NCBI GenBank assembly: GCA_002254385.1
Contig: NJDO01000083.1
Location: 1 to 12,007, forward strand
Direction: 5' to 3'
DNA from: Thermoplasmatales archaeon ex4484_6
GTDB taxonomy: Archaea > Thermoplasmatota > Penumbrarchaeia > Penumbrarchaeales > Penumbrarchaeaceae
DNA: 12,007 bases
Of this stretch, positions 1 to 6,608 are shown piece by piece. A program made the translations under genes and the position numbers. The notes below the pieces were generated by a model. It was not told where the DNA came from. It ran no database searches and was given only the letters and a program-made list of their open reading frames with translations. Each line of letters begins with the position of its first letter. Position 1 is the first letter of the stretch.

Positions 1-132
1 CGGTATCCTCCAATCGACGATCCGGTGCTGATAGATGGGGAAGTCCCGATTCTCTTTCCAATCAGCGGAAGGGACTTACCACAATATCCCATAAGATCAC
101 TTTGGGTAAGGGATATTGAATTTCCAATATAA
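1..132 (+). CDS. C-terminal end of an unrecognised protein (5' end outside the window)
   Basis: Frame 1 is open from the first base to a TAA at 130-132 and gives 43 residues. The peptide has the look of a compact protein C-terminus: it is rich in Pro and Ile, contains PVLIDGEVPILFPISG and ends IRSLWVRDIEFPI. Codons such as ATA, AGG and GAC match the style of the other genes here. I do not recognise the family. No start codon is needed because the gene would enter from the left. It would be convergent with the leftward gene ending at 255. The stretch is short, so chance openness cannot be excluded; the inverted repeats inside it (82-90 with 110-118) are unusual for coding sequence. Confidence 0.42.
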   Translation, partial: RYPPIDDPVLIDGEVPILFPISGRDLPQYPIRSLWVRDIEFPI

Positions 133-147
133 TGAAAATAACCCTCA

Positions 148-178
148 TGAGCATCAACCCTATGCTGATCGATGCTCA
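148..178. repeat. 8-bp inverted repeat in the 133-254 spacer
   Basis: TGAGCATC (148-155) is the exact reverse complement of GATGCTCA (171-178), with 15 nt between. It sits just before the 13-bp hairpin at 190-220, so the spacer holds two tandem stem-loops. No reading frame in the spacer looks coding. Function unknown; it could be part of a 3'-end structure or a protein-binding site. Confidence 0.4.
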
Positions 179-189
179 CAGCAAAAGAG

Positions 190-220
190 TGAAGATTCGG
201 TGTATTTCACCGAATCTTCA
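190..220. terminator. Perfect 13-bp hairpin between convergent genes
   Basis: TGAAGATTCGGTG (190-202) pairs perfectly with CACCGAATCTTCA (208-220) around a 5-nt loop, TATTT. It lies 35 nt past the stop of the leftward gene and 58 nt past the stop of the rightward frame. On the minus strand the stem is followed by CTCTTTTG, a short T-run. A bidirectional terminator or 3'-end stabilising hairpin is the simplest reading; that function is inferred, the symmetry is seen. Confidence 0.6.
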
Positions 221-254
221 TACAAAAAGTTGGAAGGACAGGATGCGGGCATTT

Positions 255-863
255 CTAACCGAATGTACCGTGATCCCTTCCTCCCGCGGGTTTCACCCAT
301 CCGGAAGATCGAAAGGGGGAATCCCTACCGCTTTCCATTATACCGCTGGAACCGACGAGTGAGATATCATCGGCCTCCATCTCGGATAGAATGGAATACT
401 CGTCAACGGAGCCCGCATCGAATATCCCCGAATGGTCATCAAAGAGACCGGGGGGGCCCCTCTCGATCCCGGATTTCTTCCGATCCGGGCTCTTCCCTTC
501 CTGTCGCGCGCTTCCATGTGAATAGGTATCTCCCGTCATCAGGTTGTACATGGCCTCGATATCTGCCCTGACGAAGGGGCTGACATCCGGCTCCCCGAGA
601 AGCTTCCTGTTCTTCCAGGCCTCCATTATCAGCCTGTCATGTATATCGTGAGGGATCTCGAGAAGGTCCGCAACCATCCTGAGAAGGCGCTGAAGCCTCC
701 TGTTCGCCGGGTCATCTATGGACATTCCCATGAGCTGCCTGTAGAGTGCCATGACATGCTTTCTGGGATGCACGTTCCCCGTCATGGGATTCTGCACACT
801 TCCCTCTATCCTTCCCTTGAAAAGGGAAAAGAGCGATGGTGAGCTTTCTCTTCCATCCTTCAT
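255..863 (-). CDS. Uncharacterised 202-aa protein with a TFB-cyclin-like helical stretch
   Basis: I chose the ATG at 863 because GGTGA lies 5 nt upstream (869-873); the GTG at 872 is part of that signal. The N-terminal 110 residues look like a compact helical domain. Residues about 48-110 (SIDDPANRRLQRLL, then ADLLEIPHDIHDRL, then FVRADIEAMYNLM) follow the spacing of a cyclin repeat in archaeal TFB: a polar helix, a leucine helix ending in L-x-h-P, a helix around an A-W/Y, then V-x-x-x-h-x-x-h-Y. Residues about 115-202 are low in hydrophobics, rich in Ser, Gly, Arg and acidic residues, and probably disordered. There is no zinc ribbon and no second cyclin repeat. A TATA-like box is at 929-938. 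TFB relationship is inference by eye; an unrelated helical protein is equally possible. The reading frame itself is fairly secure. Confidence 0.66.
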   Translation of the reverse strand: MKDGRESSPSLFSLFKGRIEGSVQNPMTGNVHPRKHVMALYRQLMGMSIDDPANRRLQRLLRMVADLLEIPHDIHDRLIMEAWKNRKLLGEPDVSPFVRADIEAMYNLMTGDTYSHGSARQEGKSPDRKKSGIERGPPGLFDDHSGIFDAGSVDEYSILSEMEADDISLVGSSGIMESGRDSPFRSSGWVKPAGGRDHGTFG

Positions 864-928
864 GGCATTCACCGATACGGAAATGAATCCTATCTTCGAC
901 CGTCAAGGGTAATTGGGGGTGATACGAG

Positions 929-938
929 ATATATTTTT
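929..938 (-). promoter_or_regulatory. TATA-like box for the leftward 202-aa gene
   Basis: On the minus strand the sequence reads AAAAATATAT (938 to 929), preceded by a purine-containing GGG. A start about 25 nt downstream would fall near 904 and leave a leader of roughly 40 nt before the ATG at 863, which carries a GGTGA signal. Confidence 0.5.
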
Positions 939-1034
939 CCCGAACCGGGTGGAATCTGCTGTCCATTTCCTCCCGGACTGATAGGATCGATGGTGATCAT
1001 GGATATTTCTGGCGGAACTTGTGGGGTTGTCTTA

Positions 1035-1042
1035 TTATATAT
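1035..1042 (+). promoter_or_regulatory. TATA box for the epimerase-STAND operon
   Basis: TTATATAT at 1035-1042 matches the archaeal box A. Transcription would start near 1067, leaving a leader of about 23 nt before the ATG at 1090. No good Shine-Dalgarno sequence is seen in that leader. The 226-nt divergent region 864-1089 also holds the opposite-facing box at 929-938 and otherwise shows nothing I can name. Confidence 0.55.
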
Positions 1043-1089
1043 GGCAGTGGATTTCCGGGTAAAGTACCACATGGACAGGTGTTTCGAGA

Positions 1090-2049
1090 ATGAAGGAGAG
1101 GGCCGTTCTGGTAACGGGAGGAGCCGGTTTCATCGGGTCGAACCTGGTGGACCTCTTGATGGAGTCCGGATACGTTGTCTATGTGCTGGACGATCTTTCC
1201 TCCGGAACCCTGGACAACCTGGAAAGATGGACGGACGATCCCCATTTCAGGTTCATAAGGGGGGATGTGAGCCGGCCGCTTGGCGAGTCCGTAACACCGG
1301 CGGCTCTCTCGGGCGGACCTCACATCGGATGGATATTCCATCTGGCAGCAAGGGTGGACGTCACGTCATCGTTCGAGCATCCCCTGGAGGATGCCAGGGT
1401 GAACTATACGGGGACCATGAACGTCCTGGACCATGCATTGAAAAACGGAGTGGAAAAGGTCATATTCTCCTCTTCGGCAGCAGTGTACGGGGACACGGAT
1501 GAGATGCCGATATCCGAGGAAACACCGCAGAACCCCCTCTCACCCTACGGCCTCCATAAACTCGCATCGGAGAAGCTCATGGACATATACCGAAGGCAGT
1601 GGGGATTGGATACCCTGGTGTTCAGGTTCTTCAACGTTTACGGCCCGAGGCAGGACCCATCAAACCCCTATTCGGGGGTGATCTCGAGGTTCATGGAGAA
1701 GGCCTCCTCATCCCAGCCGCTCATGATCTACGGGGATGGCCTCCAGACGAGGGATTTCATCTTCGTCGAAGATGTTGCACAGGCCCTCCTCCGCGGGGCG
1801 ATGTCCCGGCACAGCGGCACGATAAACCTGGGCACCGGGAGCGAGACCAGCATCATCAGGCTCGCGGACCTCATCATCGAGATGAGCGGAAGGGAGATCC
1901 CGAAGGTGCACATGCAGGAGAGAAAGGGTGAGATAAGACGTTCGATGGCGGACATGAGCCGGTTTGCGGGACTTTTCCGGGAAACGGAGATGACACCCTT
2001 GAGGGAAGGTCTCAAGAGGACCTTCGAATGGTACAAACGGAGGCAGTGA
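1090..2049 (+). CDS. NAD-dependent epimerase/dehydratase, UDP-glucose 4-epimerase-like
   Basis: A 319-residue extended short-chain dehydrogenase, the usual length for GalE-type enzymes. The Rossmann motif TGGAGFIG is at residues 9-16, the NAD-ribose acidic pair DDLSSG at 34-39, GDV at 58-60, HLAA at 84-87, the catalytic serine stretch SSSAAVYG at 127-134, and the active-site Y-x-x-x-K as Y153/K157 (SPYGLHKLASEK). The substrate-side motifs YGPRQ (184-188) and GDGLQTRDFIFVEDV (215-229) are also intact. These enzymes epimerise or otherwise modify nucleotide sugars in the cytosol, usually for surface polysaccharide, glycoprotein or lipid synthesis. The exact substrate cannot be read from sequence; 4-epimerase is the closest match, and C2 or C5 epimerase or dehydratase remain possible. 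It starts at the first ATG after a TATA box and is followed after 4 nt by the STAND gene, so the two are probably cotranscribed. Confidence 0.93.
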   Translation: MKERAVLVTGGAGFIGSNLVDLLMESGYVVYVLDDLSSGTLDNLERWTDDPHFRFIRGDVSRPLGESVTPAALSGGPHIGWIFHLAARVDVTSSFEHPLEDARVNYTGTMNVLDHALKNGVEKVIFSSSAAVYGDTDEMPISEETPQNPLSPYGLHKLASEKLMDIYRRQWGLDTLVFRFFNVYGPRQDPSNPYSGVISRFMEKASSSQPLMIYGDGLQTRDFIFVEDVAQALLRGAMSRHSGTINLGTGSETSIIRLADLIIEMSGREIPKVHMQERKGEIRRSMADMSRFAGLFRETEMTPLREGLKRTFEWYKRRQ

Positions 2050-2053
2050 AGAT

Positions 2054-4877
2054 ATGATACAGAGGTCCAAACGGTCCAAGGTGCATTCCGACGAGAGGAT
2101 ACTGCTCTTCCTCTCGGAATTCTCGAACAAGCGGGACCTGTGGGACGTGCCCAAGGAGGTCACACAGAAGGGAATATCCCACAAACTGGACATACTGGAA
2201 AACAACGTATCAAGATCCCTGAAGAGGCTTCAGGCCGACAACATGGTCGAGGCGGAACTGAAACACATAAAGGGAGAGAAGAGGAGGCAGAGGGCCTATT
2301 TCCTGACGCCCAAGGGAGAGGAGACCATCATTGAGGTGAAGGACAGGATATCCAGGATGCCGCTCACGATCAGCCTGGAAGGGGAGCTCCACAGGACCAA
2401 TATAGAGACAGCGTACAGGAAGGCCCGCGAATACGGTCTGAACCTGACAATGGCGGAAGTATACCAGATAAAGAGGAATGGCGAGGAACCGCTGATGATC
2501 TCCTCCGACGGGATGATCATGGGTGAGGGGGCAAGAATATACGGCCATTACCAGCTCCCCGACCATTTCTACGGAAGGGAGAGGGAAAAGGCCGTGATAA
2601 GGGATTTCATCTCTTCAAATGCCGGTGTCCTTCTGATATGGGGCCTTGCGGGAATGGGGAAGACCTCACTCATACTTCATTCCCTCACGGAGAACAGGGT
2701 CAAAGGGGGCTACATCTGCTGCGAGTCCTGGACCGACAGGGTTGAGCTGACAAACGAGATATCCTCCATCATACAGGACATGGGCCACTTCGACATTGCC
2801 GAGAAGCTCTCCGACGAGGATATATCGCCCGGAAAGCTGACAAGGACCATGAAGGACCTTTCCACCTCACAGAAGAACCTGATATTCATAATCGACGACC
2901 TCCAGAAGACGGGAGGAGGGATCGATATCTACATGGAGGCCCTCAGCAAGTCCGCGATGGATTTTCCCGGACTCAAGCTGGTCCTTCTGACAAGGGAGCG
3001 CCCCCAGTTCCTCGATCCGAGATACGAGCTCAGGGGAAAGCTCAAGACCCTTGAGCTCGGAGGTCTGGACGAGTCCGCCATAAAGCAGATGATAAGGGAG
3101 AAGAGGGTGGAGGCCGACCCGGACATACTGATGGACATCACCAAGGGTCACCCCCTGTTCATAGAACTGCTCATGAGCGCACTGGACTCGGGACCGTCGG
3201 ACCGCTTCCATGAATTCCTGGACCTCGAGGTCATCTCACCCCTCTCCCCCAGACAGAAGAGGGCCCTGGAGATATCCTCCATCATGGGTGTCCCCTTCCA
3301 CAGGTCCCTTCTTAGGGGGATCAAGCTGGAAGATATAGACGTGCTCAAGAGGAAGGGGCTGCTCCGTGAGGACAGATACGGTCTCCTCTGGGTGCATGAC
3401 CTCATAGCGGACCATCTGATGAAGGGGATCCCCCCGGAAAGAAGAGGCGAGGTCAAGGACGAGGTGATCGCATACCAGACAGCCGTCATACTGAGGATAT
3501 GGGGGGACGGCCCCGATCTCTGCGCCACGCCCGTTATAAAGGATGAACTGAAGCCCCCACCGGAGATAGAGAAACATCTGGTATCCACCTACCTGTCCAT
3601 AGCATACGAGGACAACCCGGGACTGCGGGGCCTGCTGAGAAGGTACATAGAATCCCTCACGAAGAGACTGCTCGATGTCGGCTCCTCCGAACTCGCCTAC
3701 AATCTCCTGATGCTCCTTTCCGAAACCTCTCTGAGGGGCAGGGGCAAGACGCTTACGGCATCCATGATGGCACTCGAGAGGTCCCATCTCCCGGAGAAGA
3801 AGAGACTGCACCTGATATTGAACAGGGCAAGCCTTCATTCACTCGAGGGGGAATGGCACAAGGCAGGGTCCGCCCTGGACCTTGTCGAGGCGACCTTCCC
3901 CGAAGGCCTCATCAAGGGCGAGAACAGGGCAAGGTTCCTTCACCTGAGAGGTCAGGTATCCAGGTCAAGAAAGAAATTCCAGGAGACCATTGATTCGCAC
4001 AGATCCGCCATCTCCGCCTACGAGAAGATCTCGGACAGAGCGGGTGTGGCAAAGGAGAAGCTGCACCTGTCCAAGGCCCTTCACAACATAGGAGAGTTCA
4101 TGGAGGCCGCGCAGATAGCCCTGGAGAGTGCGACCGCCTACAACAGGGAGATCGACCGCGTGGGAGAGGTCTACGCCTCGCTTCAGGCATTCAGGTCATT
4201 CGCGGCGGGCGGAAAGAGAATGAGGGGGAGGAAGGCACTGGAGCGGGCAAGGGAGATTGCGAGATCCATAGGAAACCAGAGACTGCTTGCCATGATCGAA
4301 CTGGAACCTCCTTCGCCTCAGGGCGCTCTCGTCTGCAAGGGACCTCATCTCGGGCGGACCCAGAAGGGAGGCTCTCTCGAGGATCATCCAGAGGATGGGG
4401 CCCAACAAGCTTTCGGAGAAAGACCTCCTCGCCAACTGGATAGATCTTCTCGAACAGGCCCTCTCCATGATAGAACCCGAAGACCGTCTGAAGGACGATC
4501 TCATGGACCTGGCAAGGGAAAGGGGTTTCCCGTTCATCCGGGTAAGGGACGAGGACATTGCCGGATCCCTCATGCTGGAAATATGCGGCAAGCAGGAACC
4601 CCTGTTCGATATGGTGAACGAAAGCCTCGAGGATGGCGATGCCAGACCCGAGGACCTCGAGAACCTGGCAGAGGAATACTGCCATTCCCTGCTCCGGGCA
4701 GGACATCACTTCCAGGGCAAGGGGAAGAGGAAGAGGGCACGAGATCTCTACAAGAGATGCAGGGATGTCATAGAGATCTACGAGAAGACAATGGTGGATC
4801 ATCCCGAGCACGTGACCGAATGGGATATAAGGAAAGTGAAGGAAGTGGTCGAGTTCAACAGGTCACAGCTCGATTGA
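2054..4877 (+). CDS. Winged-helix / STAND NTPase / TPR protein, interrupted by an apparent +1 frameshift near 4300
   Basis: Residues about 10-100 form a winged helix-turn-helix, with ISHKLDILENNVSRSLKRL as the likely recognition region and a TPKGEE wing end. The NTPase module starts at FYGRERE (172-178). Walker A GLAGMGKT is at 197-204, Walker B LIFIIDD at 276-282, the sensor-like LVLLTRER at 309-316, and KGHPLFIELL at 364-373 fits the STAND/AP-ATPase GxP motif. A helical region follows, with TPR-like helix pairs from about 545 to the end. Frame stays good to residue 751 (4306). Beyond that the same frame gives a Pro/Gly/Arg-rich out-of-frame tail running to 4906, whereas skipping one base resumes a TPR-like chain ending at 4877, about 940 residues in all. 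The family comprises ATP-switched, MalT-like regulators and defence sensors. GGAGG at 2039-2043 precedes the start, 4 nt after the epimerase stop. Role: probable signal-responsive DNA-binding regulator (inference). Confidence 0.85.
4296..4330 (+). other. Frameshift zone in the STAND-TPR gene
   Basis: The productive frame changes here. The upstream frame reads ...LLAMIELE through 4306. The downstream frame, open only after the TGA at 4293-4295, reads LLRLRALSSARDLISGG from 4308. Omitting one base, for example C4307, joins them as a continuous helical stretch. There is no homopolymer or obvious slippery heptamer, so an indel in the genome or assembly is more likely than programmed recoding. Confidence 0.7.
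4395..4877 (+). CDS. C-terminal TPR part of the STAND protein, in the shifted frame
   Basis: This frame gives 160 residues from an internal ATG (MGPNKLSEKD) to TGA at 4875-4877. It has the codon style and amphipathic helices of the upstream TPR region, for example ENLAEEYCHSLLRAGHHF and KRKRARDLYKRCRDVIEIYE, a typical TPR A/B helix pattern. The coding signal in this frame extends upstream of the ATG to about 4308, which argues that it is the tail of the preceding gene and not an independent one. No Shine-Dalgarno sequence stands out before 4395. If the frameshift is real, it might still be translated separately, but that is the weaker reading. Confidence 0.5.
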   Translation: MGPNKLSEKDLLANWIDLLEQALSMIEPEDRLKDDLMDLARERGFPFIRVRDEDIAGSLMLEICGKQEPLFDMVNESLEDGDARPEDLENLAEEYCHSLLRAGHHFQGKGKRKRARDLYKRCRDVIEIYEKTMVDHPEHVTEWDIRKVKEVVEFNRSQLD

Positions 4878-4953
4878 GCCTGTCAATGTGCTCCGGTGAA
4901 TGTTGATAGTTTTAAGTTCCGGAATGATAGAAACGGGTGAGTGGAGTTCCGAG

Positions 4954-4962
4954 TTTATATAT
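4954..4962 (+). promoter_or_regulatory. TATA box for the 21-residue-repeat protein gene
   Basis: TTTATATAT at 4954-4962 is an excellent archaeal box A. A start about 25 nt downstream falls near 4984, right at the first copy of the TCCAAGGAGG repeat, so the leader would be about 37 nt. It marks a new transcription unit after the STAND gene, which ends at 4877. Confidence 0.62.
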
Positions 4963-4982
4963 CAACAGCGGCCAAAATACCT

Positions 4983-5013
4983 TCCAAGGAGGCTCAGGGG
5001 CCTCCAAGGAGGT
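4983..5013 (+). promoter_or_regulatory. Duplicated Shine-Dalgarno element with inverted repeat in the leader
   Basis: TCCAAGGAGG occurs twice, at 4983-4992 and 5003-5012. The second copy gives GGAGGT (5008-5013), 7 nt before the ATG at 5021, a near-ideal archaeal ribosome binding site that fixes that start. GGAGGC (4988-4993) can also pair with GCCTCC (5000-5005). That stem would sequester the anti-SD-like CCTCC and leave the second SD free. Confidence 0.6.
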
Positions 5014-5020
5014 AAGAAGA

Positions 5021-6472
5021 ATGAAGAAAGCGCTGCTTGCGATTTCCGCCCTTTCGGCGGTGTTCGTCCTGCTCATCTCCGGCGCGGCGATGGGCATCGG
5101 GACTGCAGAGGCCCCGGAAGACAGGACGGACGTGAGAACGGAGAACGAATATGAGAACGACGAGATATCGGACGGACCCGATTATATGCCCTGGTTCGAG
5201 GCGTGGCCCGGCCTTGAGAACGAACTGTCCGGCCTGATGAACGACACCGATGATGTTGATGATCTCAACGGTAACGGAACCATCAACTTCGATAGAATGG
5301 TCAGGAGAGGATACAGACTCCTCACCATCGGGTTCAATTCCATGAACTCCAGATGGGGAAGGCTGCCGGATGTCAAGGACATACATGGAGCGGATGATCC
5401 GGGACAGTGGATGCTCGACTATCTCGGGAACCATACCGGTGAAGGTATCAACGTAACCGATGCGGACGATGACGGGATACCCGAAAAGGTCGTCATAGTC
5501 AAGCGGTTCCCCGTTGTGAACTCGACGGGCTCGGAGGATGTTCCCGCTCCGGAAGCATCCCTCTCCCCCTACGAGGAAAGCCCCAACTCGACCTCTACCC
5601 GGATCGGGGGCTGGAGGTTCGTCTACATGGATTCCGATGATGATGGCATACCCGAGTCGATATCCCTGATCGTCAGGATGAAGATCATATTCGACAGGGA
5701 TGGAGACGGCAGACCCGAGGCGGTACTCGGCTTCTTCTGGAACGGCAGAGCACGCGACAGGGACGGAGACGGGACCTGGGATGTCGAGGGTTACGTGACC
5801 TCCGAACATGTCCTTGTGGACATGAACGGAGACGGGAACCCCGAGAAGAGGTATAATCACAGGGCCTCCTACACGAGGATCGATCTCAGGGGAAGGCCCA
5901 TGTGGGATATCATAACGGCCTCATCCTCCACCGGATACCTGATGGATAGGAACTCCGACGGGAACCCCGAGAAGATGGGGAAGCTGCACATGAACGGAAA
6001 ATGGCTCGACAGGAACGGAAACGGATGGCCGGAGGTGATTTTCGTGAAGGCAACAAGAAGTGATGCCCGGGACAGGGACTCCGACGGGAACAAGGAGATC
6101 AGGGACAGGGTCGCTGTAGGAGGCAAGTTCATCGACAGGAACGATGACAAGCACCCCGAACTCGTCCACATCTCCTATGTCAGGACCACACTGTTCGATA
6201 CGGATGATGACGGAACGGTGGATGTCATAAGGACCATCAGCAGGGTCTTCACCTGGATAGACAGGAACTCCGACGGAAGACCGGAGTTCGCCCGCAGGTC
6301 CGTTGACGAGAGGATCCACCGACCCGCGAAAAGGACCATCGAAAGGTCCTCCCTAAGGGACAGGGTCAGGGAGAGGATCAAGGACCTGAAGGATGAAAGG
6401 GACAAGAACAGGACAAAGGACACATCTGACAACCCGGACAGCAGGAGGCCCGAAGGCCCTGGCAGGAGATGA
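5021..6472 (+). CDS. Secreted protein with eleven 21-residue D-x-D-x-D-G calcium-loop repeats
   Basis: The start is fixed by GGAGGT 7 nt upstream. The 483-residue product begins with a signal peptide (KK, hydrophobic core about 5-22, Ala/Gly-rich exit to about 30). An EF-hand/dockerin-like DLNGNGTINFD is at 81-91. A first loop DADDDGIPE is at 147, then loops start at residues 204, 225, 246, 267, 288, 309, 330, 351, 372, 393 and 414, an exact 21-residue period. The consensus is D-R-D/N-x-D-G-x-P-E; the copy at 288 (DLRGRPMWD) has lost its acids. Between loops lie short beta strands, often with an NG turn (NGR, NGK, GGK). Acids at positions 1, 3, 5 and 9 resemble FG-GAP or thrombospondin-3 loops, so Ca binding outside the cell is likely. 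Several N-glycosylation sequons (N74, N137, N144, N167, N189) support export. The last 55 residues are charged and helical; there is no membrane anchor. I do not recognise a named family. Confidence 0.88.
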   Translation: MKKALLAISALSAVFVLLISGAAMGIGTAEAPEDRTDVRTENEYENDEISDGPDYMPWFEAWPGLENELSGLMNDTDDVDDLNGNGTINFDRMVRRGYRLLTIGFNSMNSRWGRLPDVKDIHGADDPGQWMLDYLGNHTGEGINVTDADDDGIPEKVVIVKRFPVVNSTGSEDVPAPEASLSPYEESPNSTSTRIGGWRFVYMDSDDDGIPESISLIVRMKIIFDRDGDGRPEAVLGFFWNGRARDRDGDGTWDVEGYVTSEHVLVDMNGDGNPEKRYNHRASYTRIDLRGRPMWDIITASSSTGYLMDRNSDGNPEKMGKLHMNGKWLDRNGNGWPEVIFVKATRSDARDRDSDGNKEIRDRVAVGGKFIDRNDDKHPELVHISYVRTTLFDTDDDGTVDVIRTISRVFTWIDRNSDGRPEFARRSVDERIHRPAKRTIERSSLRDRVRERIKDLKDERDKNRTKDTSDNPDSRRPEGPGRR

Positions 6473-6542
6473 GACGTGACAGGGAAAGGAAACGACGCGA
6501 GAAATAAGGGAGACAAGAATAAGTAAAAGAATACCCTAGAAA

Positions 6543-6581
6543 GGAGCGGGGAGACCATCTCCCCGCTCCCGATACCTTTTT
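6543..6581 (+). terminator. Strong hairpin plus T-tract terminator
   Basis: GGAGCGGGGAGA (6543-6554) pairs perfectly with TCTCCCCGCTCC (6558-6569) around a 3-nt CCA loop. TTTTT follows at 6577-6581. It lies 70 nt after the stop at 6472 and 28 nt before the next ATG. It fits a terminator for the repeat-protein transcript. Because no convincing TATA box is seen between it and the next gene, it may also work as an attenuator between the two. Confidence 0.72.
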
Positions 6582-6608
6582 GGGGGTGATGGAACGAGAA
6601 GGACTCTG

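Noticed and set aside
190..220. CRISPR repeat or transposon end at the left hairpin
   Set aside because: The hairpin occurs once only; no second copy with regular spacing and no transposase remnant are visible in the window.
116..571. A 151-residue plus-strand frame opposite the TFB-like gene
   Set aside because: It is Arg/Pro/Ser-rich, has no ribosome site, crosses the hairpin at 190-220 and lies antisense to a better-supported gene.
4307..4906. The open extension of the STAND frame to a stop at 4906
   Set aside because: The translation turns abruptly into Pro/Gly/Arg/His-rich text without helices, while the frame one base later continues TPR-like helices. It is open only because the region is GC-rich and poor in stops.
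4994..5860. A 288-residue open frame on the minus strand opposite the repeat protein
   Set aside because: It is the shadow of the 63-bp periodic repeat. Its translation shows low-complexity V/P/G/D repeats, with no ribosome site or promoter.
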